26,881 nucleotides of DNA from DATGEO01 sp035310015 (GTDB lineage: Bacteria > Chloroflexota > Dormibacteria > Dormibacterales > Dormibacteraceae), in the NCBI GenBank assembly GCA_035310015.1, contig DATGEO010000123.1, positions 1 through 26,881 of the forward strand, in the 5' to 3' direction. Shown in pieces: positions 1 through 7,109 of the stretch. Below the pieces are notes generated by a model. The model was not told the DNA's origin. It ran no database searches and worked only from the letters and a program-made list of their open reading frames with translations. The translations under genes and the position numbers were made by a program. Each line of letters begins with the position of its first letter. The first letter of the stretch is position 1.

Positions 1-2387
1 TACTCGATCGCGGGGTAGCGCTCCGGACGGCGCTCGCGCATGATCTCGTAGACCCGCGCGACCATCGTCTCCCGATTGGGCTTGGTGAAGTAGTCGCCGT
101 CGGGGCCGTACGCGGGCCGGTTCGGCGACGCGGGCAGCGTGCGCGGCGCAGCGTCGAGCGCCCACCACGCGTTCTGCTGCTCCAGGACCTGCTGCATCAT
201 GAACGCCGAGGCGCCGCCGGGCACGTCCTCGTCGACGAACAGCGCCGCGTGCGTCTTCTCGACCGACCGCGAGATCACGCCGCCGGTGTCGAACGGGTTG
301 AGCGTCTGGACGTCGATGACCTCGGTCGAGATGCCCATCTCGTCGAGGTCGCGCGCCGCCTCGAGCGCGATCGCGCAGCAAGCGCCGTAGGTGACCAGCG
401 TGATGTCGGTCCCTTCGCGCAGGATCTCCGGCACGCCGAGCGGCACCGTGAACTCGCCGACGTTGTCGGGCACTCGCTCCTTCAACCGGTAGCCGTTGAG
501 CACCTCGATCACGACCGCCGGGTTGTCGCCCCGGAACAGCGTGTTGTACATGCCGGCTGCCTGCGTCATGTTGCGCGGGACGCAGACGTACATGCCGCGA
601 AGGGCGTTCAGCACGACCGACATCGGGGAGCCCGAGTGCCAGATGCCGACGAGCCTGTGGCCCTTGGTGCGGATGATCACCGGCGCCTTCTGCCCGCCGA
701 CGGTGCGCCAGTGCAGCGTCGCCAGGTCGTCGGAAGCGTTCTCCAGCGCATAGAGGAGGTAGTCGAGGTACTGGATGTCGCAGATCGGGCGCAGGCCGCG
801 CATCGCCGATCCCGTGGCCTGGCCGAGGATCGTCACCTCGCGGATGCCGGTGTCGGTGATGCGAAGCTCGCCGTATTTGGCCTGCATCCCTTCGAACACG
901 AGGTTCACGTCACCCAGCTTGCCGACGTCCTCGCCGATGACGAAGATGCGTGGGTCGCGCGCGAAGTTGGCGTCGAAGTTCTTGAGCAGCACCATGCGCC
1001 CGTCGACGGACGGTGAAGAGTCGGAGTATTCGGCCGGCACGACCGGCACCGCGAGCGGCGACTCCGGCGAAGAGCTGTACAGGTTCGAGTTGTAGCGCTC
1101 GGAGTTCTCGCGGCCGTACTCCTCGACGAACCGCGCGAGCTCGCCGCGCGCCCCCGAGTCGCCGCCCCGCACCGCCGCCAGCGCTCGCCGCGCCGCGCCC
1201 ATGACCATCGCCCGCGTCACCCTGGTGCTGTCCGCCAGGCCGTGTCCGGCCGACTCGAGCTCGCCGATTCCCGACCGCGAGAGGATCGCGACCAGCCGGT
1301 CGCGCTCCTCACGAATCGGGCGCTGGTACGCCTCCCAGGCGAGATCGCGCGCGGCCTCGACCGCCTCTTTGTCCGCCGCCTCCCAGCCCTCGATCTGAGA
1401 TTCGCTCGCGACGCCCGACTCGATGATCCAGTCCCGCATGCGCACCACGCAGTCGAACTCGCGCTCGAACTTGAGGCGATCCTTCGACTTGTAGCGTTCG
1501 TGGCTGCCGCTGGTCGAGTGACCCTGGGGCTGGGTCAGCTCGACGATGTGGAAGATCGCGGGCTTGTGGGCGCTGCGCACGCGCTCGACGCCTTTGAGAT
1601 AGCCCTCGACCAGCGTGGGATAGTCCCAGCCGCGCAGGACGTAGATGTCGATGCCCGGCCGGTCGTCGGGCAGGAAGCCGCGCAGCACGTCCGAGATCGA
1701 GGCCTTGGTCGTCTCGGCGGTGATCGGCACGGAGATGCCGTAGCCGTCGTCCCACACCGACAGCGCCACCGGCACCTGCAGCACGCCGATCGCGTTGATC
1801 GACTCCCAGAACGGGCCTTCACTGGTCGACGCGTCGCCGATCGTGCCGAACGCGACCTCGTTGCCGCGAACCGAGAACCCGTCCGCGACGGCGTTCAGCT
1901 GCGGGCTGCCGCGATACAGCTTCGAGGCGTACGCGAGCCCGACGAGCCGCGGCATCCAGCCCGCGACGTTGGAGACGTCGGCACTGGAGTTGGACATCTC
2001 CGCGGTACGCCGGAAGGCGCCGCTCTCGTCGAGGAAACGCGTCGCGAAGTGGTTGCCCATCTGCCGGCCGCCCGACGCGGGTTCGGAGTCCAGGTCAGTG
2101 TCGCCGTAGAGCTGGGCGAAGAACTCCCGGACGTTCGACATACCCGTCGCCCACATGAAGGTCTGGTCGCGGTAGTAGCCGGCGCGCCAGTCGCCCGGCC
2201 TGAAAGCCTTGGCCATGGCGAGGTTGGCGACCTCCTTGCCGTCGCCGAAGATCCCGAAGGTGGCGTTGCCGCGGAGCACCTCGGCGCGACCGATGACGCT
2301 CGCGCGCCGGCTGCTGAAGGCCAGCCGGTAGTCGGCGATGACGTTGGCGGCGGAGAGGAGCTTCGAGTTCGTCAGCGCCTTCGCCAG
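1..2387 (-). CDS. 2-oxoacid dehydrogenase E1, fused alpha and beta subunits (3' end at window edge)
   Basis: Thiamine-diphosphate E1 component of a 2-oxoacid dehydrogenase complex (pyruvate or branched-chain type), with alpha and beta subunits in one chain. About 795 codons are visible and the frame is open to base 1. The alpha half (about residues 15-400) carries FGIFGDGKEVANLA, GYYRDQTFM, GRQMGNHFATRF, GDASTSEG near residue 181 with the following WDDGYGIS, and LTQPQGHSTSGSHERYKSK. The beta half begins near residue 459 with FVIGEDVG and continues through RTKGHR and VDEDVPGGASAF. The fused layout resembles E1 proteins common in Bacteroidota. The start is unusual: an in-frame TAG lies eight codons upstream and no ATG/GTG/TTG occurs before codon 37, but GGAGGG sits 7 nt before a CTG at 2387. 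The family's conserved N-terminal YR..SRR..VIGR segment precedes codon 37, so CTG is preferred. Substrate is not determined; location beside leucine genes hints at branched-chain oxoacids. Confidence 0.88.
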   Translation of the reverse strand, partial: MAKALTNSKLLSAANVIADYRLAFSSRRASVIGRAEVLRGNATFGIFGDGKEVANLAMAKAFRPGDWRAGYYRDQTFMWATGMSNVREFFAQLYGDTDLDSEPASGGRQMGNHFATRFLDESGAFRRTAEMSNSSADVSNVAGWMPRLVGLAYASKLYRGSPQLNAVADGFSVRGNEVAFGTIGDASTSEGPFWESINAIGVLQVPVALSVWDDGYGISVPITAETTKASISDVLRGFLPDDRPGIDIYVLRGWDYPTLVEGYLKGVERVRSAHKPAIFHIVELTQPQGHSTSGSHERYKSKDRLKFEREFDCVVRMRDWIIESGVASESQIEGWEAADKEAVEAARDLAWEAYQRPIREERDRLVAILSRSGIGELESAGHGLADSTRVTRAMVMGAARRALAAVRGGDSGARGELARFVEEYGRENSERYNSNLYSSSPESPLAVPVVPAEYSDSSPSVDGRMVLLKNFDANFARDPRIFVIGEDVGKLGDVNLVFEGMQAKYGELRITDTGIREVTILGQATGSAMRGLRPICDIQYLDYLLYALENASDDLATLHWRTVGGQKAPVIIRTKGHRLVGIWHSGSPMSVVLNALRGMYVCVPRNMTQAAGMYNTLFRGDNPAVVIEVLNGYRLKERVPDNVGEFTVPLGVPEILREGTDITLVTYGACCAIALEAARDLDEMGISTEVIDVQTLNPFDTGGVISRSVEKTHAALFVDEDVPGGASAFMMQQVLEQQNAWWALDAAPRTLPASPNRPAYGPDGDYFTKPNRETMVARVYEIMRERRPERYPAIE

Positions 2388-2487
2388 TCGATCTCCCTCC
2401 GCGGTCAGCTAATGCTCGAGGTCAGAGTGCCCCGGCCAAACCTACGTTACCAGCCGAGACCGCCGCCGCCAATGAGCAGCGGCATCT

Positions 2488-3894
2488 TTACGCGAGGCTG
2501 GCGCGCTCCTCCGCGTTCTCGCCGTCGCGGTGCAGCAACCCAGGGCGGCTGGCGGAGAAGGCCTTCTTCATGTGGACGTACGCCTTCTCCATGTCGCCGC
2601 GGCGCTCGAGCACCTCGGCGTAGAGGCCGTGGCAGCGCAGAAGGCGCGCATCGGCCCCGATCGCGGTCAGCTCGGTGATGGCCAGCTGGAACTCCTGGTC
2701 GCATCCGGGCTTGTCGCCGTCGCGGTCCGCCGCCAGCCCGAGCCAGATGTGCGCCTCGGCGATGTTCGGCCTCTCCTCGAGCCGCTCGGCGAGGTCGAGC
2801 GCCTGGTGCGCGAGCTCCCGTGCCCGGGGGACACGGCCCTCGTCAAGGCTGAGCTCGCTGAGGCTGAGCAGCACTTGGCTGCGGCCGATCTGGAGGTCCG
2901 TCTCCTCATGCAGGCCCAGGGAGCGGTCCAGGTGCTCGCGCGCCTGCGCGTGGTCGCCCTTGGAGAGGAGCACGAGCCCAAGGTTGTTCTCGATCCGCGC
3001 CAGGTTGAGCTGGTCCCGCAGCACCTCGAACAGCGCGATCGACCGGTTGCCGAACCGCACCGCCGCCTCGAGCTGTCCGGTTTGGCGGTACGCGTCGCAG
3101 AGGCCGCCGTACATCATCGCCAGGCGCCGCAGGTCGTAGACCGCGCCGGCCGCGTCGACCGCCTCCTTGTAGGCGGCGATGGCGAGGTCCCAGTCCTTGT
3201 TGGCGAGATGCGCCGCGCCGAGCACACCCAGGAGCCGCGCCTCCGTCGGCTTGGACGTGGGCTCCACGCTCCGGCAGATATCGATGGCGCGCTGCGCCAG
3301 CTCCACCGCGCCGGACCTCTGGGTCAGGTTGGCGAGCGACGATTCGGAGCCGAGGCACTCGGCCAGCATCAGCTTGTCGTCAGCCGCCTCGAAGTGAGCA
3401 TGCGCCTCCCTCAGGAGGACCTCGGCCTCCATCGGCCTCGCGAGGTTCAGGAGGGAGTGGGCCATGTAGTAGCGGATGCGGCCCAGACGGTGTGCGGATG
3501 ATCCGGCGGCCAGCAGCTTCTCGCCTTTCTCGACCGCCTCGGCGAAGCGGTTCGCGACGACCAGCGCCTCGAGCTCGAGGAGGCCGGCCTGCGCCTCGTC
3601 GATGGCGCCGCCTGGGTCGGCCAGGAAGAACTCGACCGGCTTGCCGGTGCGGCGCGCGATGTGCTCGAGGGTCGGCAGCGACGGCCGCGTGCGGCCGGTT
3701 TCGATCAGGTAGATCGCCGGGGCGGTGACGTGGCCCTTGCCGAGCTGAGCGAGGCTGAGCCCCGACTCGAGCCTGGCCTGCCGTACCGCTCCCTGGCGAA
3801 GGTTTACGCCCGGGAGCCGGCGACGACTCGTTGCACGGGGTGCACTAGGCGGACGGAGTGCACCCCGTTTCCGGCCGTCGCCGGTTTCGATCAC
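2488..3894 (-). CDS. XRE-type HTH regulator with C-terminal TPR array
   Basis: Cytoplasmic DNA-binding regulator of 468 aa. The helix-turn-helix spans about residues 31-91 (RQARLESGLSLAQLGKG, YLIETGRTRPSLPTLEHIA, then GKPVEFFL, a typical end of XRE domains). Residues about 105-460 are a long run of tetratricopeptide-like helical pairs (e.g. ARIENNLGLVLLSKGDHAQA, KDWDLAIAAYKEAVDAAG). HTH plus TPR is the architecture of RRNPP peptide receptors (PlcR, Rgg, NprR), but it is also widespread in GC-rich bacteria without known ligands. The GTG at 3894 is the only standard start upstream of the HTH; it lacks a Shine-Dalgarno and puts a 12-bp perfect inverted repeat inside codons 9-20, so the true start is uncertain. 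A small secreted-peptide gene lies 74 bp upstream on the same strand. Target genes are unknown. Confidence 0.85.
   Translation of the reverse strand: MIETGDGRKRGALRPPSAPRATSRRRLPGVNLRQGAVRQARLESGLSLAQLGKGHVTAPAIYLIETGRTRPSLPTLEHIARRTGKPVEFFLADPGGAIDEAQAGLLELEALVVANRFAEAVEKGEKLLAAGSSAHRLGRIRYYMAHSLLNLARPMEAEVLLREAHAHFEAADDKLMLAECLGSESSLANLTQRSGAVELAQRAIDICRSVEPTSKPTEARLLGVLGAAHLANKDWDLAIAAYKEAVDAAGAVYDLRRLAMMYGGLCDAYRQTGQLEAAVRFGNRSIALFEVLRDQLNLARIENNLGLVLLSKGDHAQAREHLDRSLGLHEETDLQIGRSQVLLSLSELSLDEGRVPRARELAHQALDLAERLEERPNIAEAHIWLGLAADRDGDKPGCDQEFQLAITELTAIGADARLLRCHGLYAEVLERRGDMEKAYVHMKKAFSASRPGLLHRDGENAEERASLA
3835..3868. promoter_or_regulatory. Perfect 12-bp inverted repeat, possible autoregulatory operator or RNA hairpin
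   Basis: Arms ACGGGGTGCACT (3835-3846) and AGTGCACCCCGT (3857-3868) are perfectly complementary around a 10-bp spacer. Each arm contains the palindrome GTGCAC, and the two cores are 22 bp apart, about two helical turns. It lies at the 5' end of the HTH-TPR gene, so binding by that regulator is a natural guess. As RNA it would form a 12-bp hairpin in the early message. Confidence 0.55.
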
Positions 3895-3968
3895 CGCGCC
3901 AGCTTAGCTCAAATCGCTTAACGATGGGCCCGCAATTCGAGGCCGGTTTGAAATGGTTTTTTCAGGGC

Positions 3969-4070
3969 TTAGCGACAGCAGGGGACACTGCCTCCCGCCA
4001 TTGCGGGGATGACTGTGGTCACAATCGCCAACACCAACGCGAACATCAGAGCCAGGCTGAACTTCTTCAT
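3969..4070 (-). CDS. Small secreted peptide (33 aa), candidate signalling pro-peptide
   Basis: A 34-codon frame (ATG 4070, TAA 3969) encodes MKK, then a hydrophobic stretch FSLALMFALVLAIVTTVI, then PAMA and GGSVPCCR. This is a textbook Sec signal peptide with an A-x-A signal-peptidase site, leaving a predicted octapeptide GGSVPCCR with two adjacent cysteines. GGGAGGTGA at 4088-4080, one of the best anti-Shine-Dalgarno matches in the window, is 9 nt before the ATG. It sits 74 bp upstream of the HTH-TPR gene on the same strand, like pro-peptide genes of RRNPP systems. Seen: frame, ribosome-binding site, signal sequence. Inferred: export, maturation and signalling. It could instead be a small membrane microprotein or a chance frame. 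No homologue is recognised. Confidence 0.6.
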   Translation of the reverse strand: MKKFSLALMFALVLAIVTTVIPAMAGGSVPCCR

Positions 4071-4112
4071 CTCGATTCTTCACCTCCCTGGAGGCGCCGC
4101 CGGCGCCGGCCG

Positions 4113-4134
4113 CCGTTAAGGCTAGGCTTTACGG
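4113..4134. promoter_or_regulatory. Imperfect 22-bp palindrome upstream of the small-peptide gene
   Basis: CCGTTAAGGC at 4113 and GGCTTTACGG ending at 4134 form a palindrome with 9 of 11 pairs matched, in the otherwise AT-richer stretch 43-64 bp upstream of the small-peptide ATG. Position fits an operator or promoter-proximal site. No consensus promoter hexamers could be assigned with confidence. Confidence 0.3.
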
Positions 4135-4173
4135 TCACATAAAGCTAGCTTGACGCCGCTTTACCCTCCCGAC

Positions 4174-4224
4174 CCTCCCCGCCGTGCGGGGAGGTGGCCC
4201 CGGTTCGCGAAGCGAACCCGGGCC
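4174..4224. terminator. Tandem hairpins downstream of leuA
   Basis: Two adjacent inverted repeats follow the leuA stop. The first is CCTCCCCGC / GCGGGGAGG (4174-4182 and 4186-4194, 3-nt loop). The second has GGCCC-x-GGTTCGC paired with GCGAACC-x-GGGCC (4196-4208 and 4212-4224, GAA loop). There is no clean U-run, so they may act as a stabilising 3' structure, a weak terminator, or a copy of a dispersed palindromic intergenic repeat. Confidence 0.45.
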
Positions 4225-4254
4225 GGAGGGGGGAGCTGCCTAAATCCAAAACCC

Positions 4255-5493
4255 CTAGCCGAAGATCAGGTGGCGGAGAGCGTCCGCCACCTGAGCGTCG
4301 TCGCCGCCCGCGTCGGCCAGGGCCTTGCCGTGCCCGTTCGACTCCACCGCCGTGATGATCTTCTCGAGGTCCTCGTCGCTGACCTCCCGCTTGGTCTCGG
4401 CCAGGCGCTGGAAGCGATCCCAGGCCGCGTCCTCCACGGCCTGGCTGGGCTTCAAGCCCAGGCGGGCGAGGCGGTGGCGGAAGGCGCTGCGGCTCGAGCG
4501 CGCCGTGAGCGCGATGCGCGCCTCGCCGAGCCCCACGTCCTCCGGCTGCATGATCAGGTAGCTCTTCCGGTCCTTCAGCACGCCTTCCTGCTGCAGCGCG
4601 CCGCCGTGCGCAAACGCGTTGGCGCCGACCACGGCCTTGTTGGGCTGGACGGGCGTGCCCGTCAGCTCGGCCACCAGGCGCGAGGTCCGCATGATCTCCT
4701 TCGTGTCCACGCCCGTTTCCAACCCCAGCCGATCGCCGCGGACCTTCAGCAGCATCACGATCTCTTCGAGCGACGTGTTGCCCGCGCGCTCGCCGATGCC
4801 GTTGATCGTGCACTCGACTCTCCTGGCACCCGCCAGGAGGCCGTCCTTCGAGTTGGCCGTGGCCAGCCCGAGGTCGTTGTGGCAGTGGACCGAGACGAGG
4901 GCGCGGTCGGCCCCGCGCGCGTGCTTGATCACGTGCTCGACGAGCTCGCCGAACTCGGTCGGGAGGCAGTAGCCGGTCGTGTCGGCCAGGTTGACCACGC
5001 TCGCGCCGGCCTCGATCATGGCCTCGGCACACTCGACCAGGAAGTCGAGATCGGCGCGGCCGGCGTCCTCGGCCGAGTACTGGACGACGTCGCACAGCGA
5101 ACGCGCGTAGGCGATCATCTCGCGCCCGGTCTTCAGGACCTCCTCGCGCGTCATGCCGAGCTTGCCCTCGATGTGCAGGTCCGAGGCCGGCAGGACGACG
5201 TGGATCTGCGGCTTCTCGGCCTCCTTGATCGCCGACCAGACGGCGTCGATCTCCTCGCGGTCGGCGCGGGCGAGGGCGGTGATCGTCGCGCCGCGGATCT
5301 CGCGGGCGACACGCCGGCAGGCGTCGAACTCGGCTGCGGACAGGCTCGGGTGCCCGGCTTCGATGACGTCCACGCCCAGCTTCTCCAGCTGGCGGGCGAT
5401 CCGCAGCTTGGCCGTCGCGTTCAGGTGGAAGCCCGGCGACTGCTCGCCGTCCCTCAGCGTCGTATCGAAGATGAAAACTCGATTCGCGTCCAT
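4255..5493 (-). CDS. leuA: 2-isopropylmalate synthase-type enzyme without C-terminal regulatory domain
   Basis: DRE-TIM metallolyase that would condense acetyl-CoA with 2-oxoisovalerate, the first committed step of leucine synthesis. The 412-aa protein has TTLRDGEQSPG at 11-21, metal-ligand SVHCHNDLG near 200, and NGIGERAGN near 231. At about 292-304 the usual AFAH-SGIHQDG element reads AFAHGGALQQEG, so the second histidine is glutamine. The chain ends soon after the catalytic region, about 100 residues shorter than LeuA proteins that carry the leucine-sensing dimer domain. ATG 5493 is chosen because AGGAG (5505-5501) is 7 nt upstream; an in-frame TTG further out lies against the attenuator stem. 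It is divergent from leuCD and preceded by a leader-peptide attenuator. Citramalate or homocitrate synthase activity is possible, but leuCD and the Leu-rich leader favour LeuA. Confidence 0.85.
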   Translation of the reverse strand: MDANRVFIFDTTLRDGEQSPGFHLNATAKLRIARQLEKLGVDVIEAGHPSLSAAEFDACRRVAREIRGATITALARADREEIDAVWSAIKEAEKPQIHVVLPASDLHIEGKLGMTREEVLKTGREMIAYARSLCDVVQYSAEDAGRADLDFLVECAEAMIEAGASVVNLADTTGYCLPTEFGELVEHVIKHARGADRALVSVHCHNDLGLATANSKDGLLAGARRVECTINGIGERAGNTSLEEIVMLLKVRGDRLGLETGVDTKEIMRTSRLVAELTGTPVQPNKAVVGANAFAHGGALQQEGVLKDRKSYLIMQPEDVGLGEARIALTARSSRSAFRHRLARLGLKPSQAVEDAAWDRFQRLAETKREVSDEDLEKIITAVESNGHGKALADAGGDDAQVADALRHLIFG

Positions 5494-5516
5494 CGTCTTG
5501 CTCCTGTACAAACAAG

Positions 5517-5545
5517 AAAGCCCCCGCCTTCCGGCGGGGGCTTTT
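5517..5545 (-). terminator. Attenuator terminator of leuA
   Basis: On the minus strand a 12-bp perfect stem AAAGCCCCCGCC / GGCGGGGGCTTT (5544-5533 and 5528-5517) closes on a GGAA tetraloop and is followed by the U-rich tract CTTTCTTGTTTG. It ends just ahead of the leuA ribosome-binding site and follows a leader peptide gene, the arrangement of a transcription attenuator. A competing segment GGCGGGGG occurs upstream at 5587-5580. Confidence 0.85.
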
Positions 5546-5565
5546 GCGATCTATCTGCTCGGCTT

Positions 5566-5649
5566 CTAGCTCGCGCGCTCCCCCGCCTGGGCAAGGCCCA
5601 GGAGGCCGATGAGGCCAATACCGAGTACGAGCGAGCGCGCGTTCGACAT
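5566..5649 (-). CDS. leuL: Leucine-operon leader peptide (27 aa)
   Basis: A 28-codon frame (ATG 5649, TAG 5566) encodes MSNARSLVLGIGLIGLLGLA followed by QAGERAS. Nine of the 13 residues from 7 to 19 are Leu, Ile or Val (six Leu). Upstream of leuA and followed by a strong terminator, this composition is that of an amino-acid-sensing leader peptide. The coding sequence contains a pause-type hairpin, CCTGGGC / GCCCAGG (5602-5596 and 5592-5586), over the last Leu codons. It also contains GGCGGGGG (5587-5580), which matches the terminator's 3' arm and can pair with its 5' arm as an antiterminator. GAGGTGG lies rather far upstream (15 nt), so initiation strength is uncertain. An in-frame TAA five codons upstream fixes the 5' limit. 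Confidence 0.75.
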   Translation of the reverse strand: MSNARSLVLGIGLIGLLGLAQAGERAS

Positions 5650-5693
5650 TGCCGGACGAGCTTACCACCTCAGCGCGGAGGGAGCGGTAGATT

Positions 5694-7109
5694 ATGCGTC
5701 CCATGACCGGTGCCGCCTCCTCCTCGCCGCGCACCCTCGCCCAGAAGCTCTGGGACGCCCACGTCGTGCCCGGCGGCCGCGAAGACGGGTCCGCACCCGA
5801 GCTGCTCTACGTCGACCTGCATCTCGTCCACGAGGTGACGTCGCCGCAGGCGTTCGAGGGCCTGCGCATGGCCGGCAGGCGCGTCCGCCGGCCCGACCTC
5901 ACCGTGGCGACGATGGACCACAACGTCCCCACGCGCGGGGGCGTTCGCGCCGCGGACGAGCTCTCGCGCAAGCAGATGGAGGTGCTGGCCGAGAACTGCC
6001 GGCGCGAGGGCATCCCGCTCCACCAGATCGGAAGCCGGCGCCAGGGCATCGTGCACGTCATCGGCCCGGAGCTCGGGCTCACCCAGCCCGGGATGGTGAT
6101 CGTATGCGGCGACTCGCACACGTCGACCCACGGCGCGTTTGGAGCGCTGGCGTTTGGCATCGGAACGTCCGAGGTCGAGATGGTGCTCGCGACCCAGTGC
6201 CTGCCTCAGCGGCGCCTCGGCGACCTCGCGGTGACGGTCGAGGGCGAGCTGCCCATCGGCGTCACCGCCAAGGACGTGGCCCTTGGCATCATCGCGGTCG
6301 CTGGGACGTCCGGCGGGCAGGGCCACCTCGTCGAGTACCGCGGCTCGACCATCGCGGGCCTGTCGATGGAAGGACGGATGACGATCTGCAACATGAGCAT
6401 CGAGTGGGGCGCGAAGGCCGGGATGGTGGCGCCCGACGAAACGACGTTCACCTACCTCGAGAAGCGGCCCCACGCGCCGCGCGGCGAGGTGTGGGAGCAA
6501 GCCCTCGACTACTGGCGCACACTCCCCACCGACGCCGGGGCGACGTTCGGAGACGAGATCCGCATCGACGCCACGTCGCTGACGCCCTACGTCACGTGGG
6601 GCACGAACCCGGGCCAGGTCGTGCCCGTGAGCGGGCGCGTCCCGTCGCCACGCACCGACACCGACGAGCGCGCGCTGCGCTACATGGACCTGAAGGCCGG
6701 CACGGCGATTGAGGACATCGCCATCGACCGGGTGTTCATCGGCTCGTGCACCAACGCAAGGATCGAGGACCTGCGCGCCGCGGCGCGCATCGTGCAGGGC
6801 CGGCGGGTGCACCCCAAGGTGCGCGCGCTGGTCGTGCCCGGCTCGACCACGGTCAAGCGCGCGGCCGAGGACGAGGGCCTCGACCTCATCTTCAAGGCCG
6901 CGGGTTTTGAATGGCGCAGCGCCGGCTGCTCGATGTGCCTGGGCATGAACCCGGACATACTTGCGCCCGGGGAGCGCTGCGCCTCGACCAGCAACCGCAA
7001 CTTCGAGGGCCGGCAGGGCTCGGGTGGCCGCACCCACCTGATGAGCCCGCCCATGGCCGCGGCCGCCGCGGTCACGGGGCACCTCGTCGACGTCCGGGAG
7101 CTGGTGTGA
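5694..7109 (+). CDS. leuC: 3-isopropylmalate dehydratase large subunit
   Basis: Large, iron-sulfur subunit of isopropylmalate isomerase (aconitase superfamily), interconverting 2- and 3-isopropylmalate with LeuD in the cytoplasm. The 471-aa length is normal. Visible motifs include TMDHNVPT, GDSHTSTHGAFGALAFGIGTSEVE, FIGSCTNARIEDL near residue 350, and CSMCLGMNPD near 411-414, which together supply the three cluster cysteines. ATG 5694 follows GGAGGGAG (5677-5684) at 9 nt; a second ATG nine bases on is less well placed. Its 3' end overlaps leuD by one base (TGATG), so the two are co-translated. It diverges from the leuA leader, and its promoter must lie within or antisense to that leader region. 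Confidence 0.96.
   Translation: MRPMTGAASSSPRTLAQKLWDAHVVPGGREDGSAPELLYVDLHLVHEVTSPQAFEGLRMAGRRVRRPDLTVATMDHNVPTRGGVRAADELSRKQMEVLAENCRREGIPLHQIGSRRQGIVHVIGPELGLTQPGMVIVCGDSHTSTHGAFGALAFGIGTSEVEMVLATQCLPQRRLGDLAVTVEGELPIGVTAKDVALGIIAVAGTSGGQGHLVEYRGSTIAGLSMEGRMTICNMSIEWGAKAGMVAPDETTFTYLEKRPHAPRGEVWEQALDYWRTLPTDAGATFGDEIRIDATSLTPYVTWGTNPGQVVPVSGRVPSPRTDTDERALRYMDLKAGTAIEDIAIDRVFIGSCTNARIEDLRAAARIVQGRRVHPKVRALVVPGSTTVKRAAEDEGLDLIFKAAGFEWRSAGCSMCLGMNPDILAPGERCASTSNRNFEGRQGSGGRTHLMSPPMAAAAAVTGHLVDVRELV

Noticed and set aside
249..2678. Long plus-strand open frames opposite the E1 gene
   Set aside because: They are rich in Arg/Asp/Val/His repeats typical of antisense frames in GC-rich DNA and lack family motifs; the minus strand encodes an unambiguous E1.
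3694..3893. 14-bp direct repeat GCCGGTTTCGATCA (3694-3707 and 3880-3893)
   Set aside because: Both copies encode the same ETG-type residues in the regulator frame; likely coincidence of codon use, with no further symmetry.
5494..5511. Upstream in-frame TTG start for leuA
   Set aside because: It lies against the attenuator U-tract and has no ribosome-binding site, whereas ATG 5493 has AGGAG at 7 nt.
5494..5693. T-box or other tRNA-sensing leader upstream of leuA
   Set aside because: No T-box sequence or specifier-loop arrangement was seen; the Leu-rich reading frame explains the terminator better.
4145..5734. Long frames on both strands across leuA (518 and 529 codons)
   Set aside because: Arg/Gly/Pro-rich shadows of leuA with no recognisable domain; one runs through the attenuator and the tandem hairpins.
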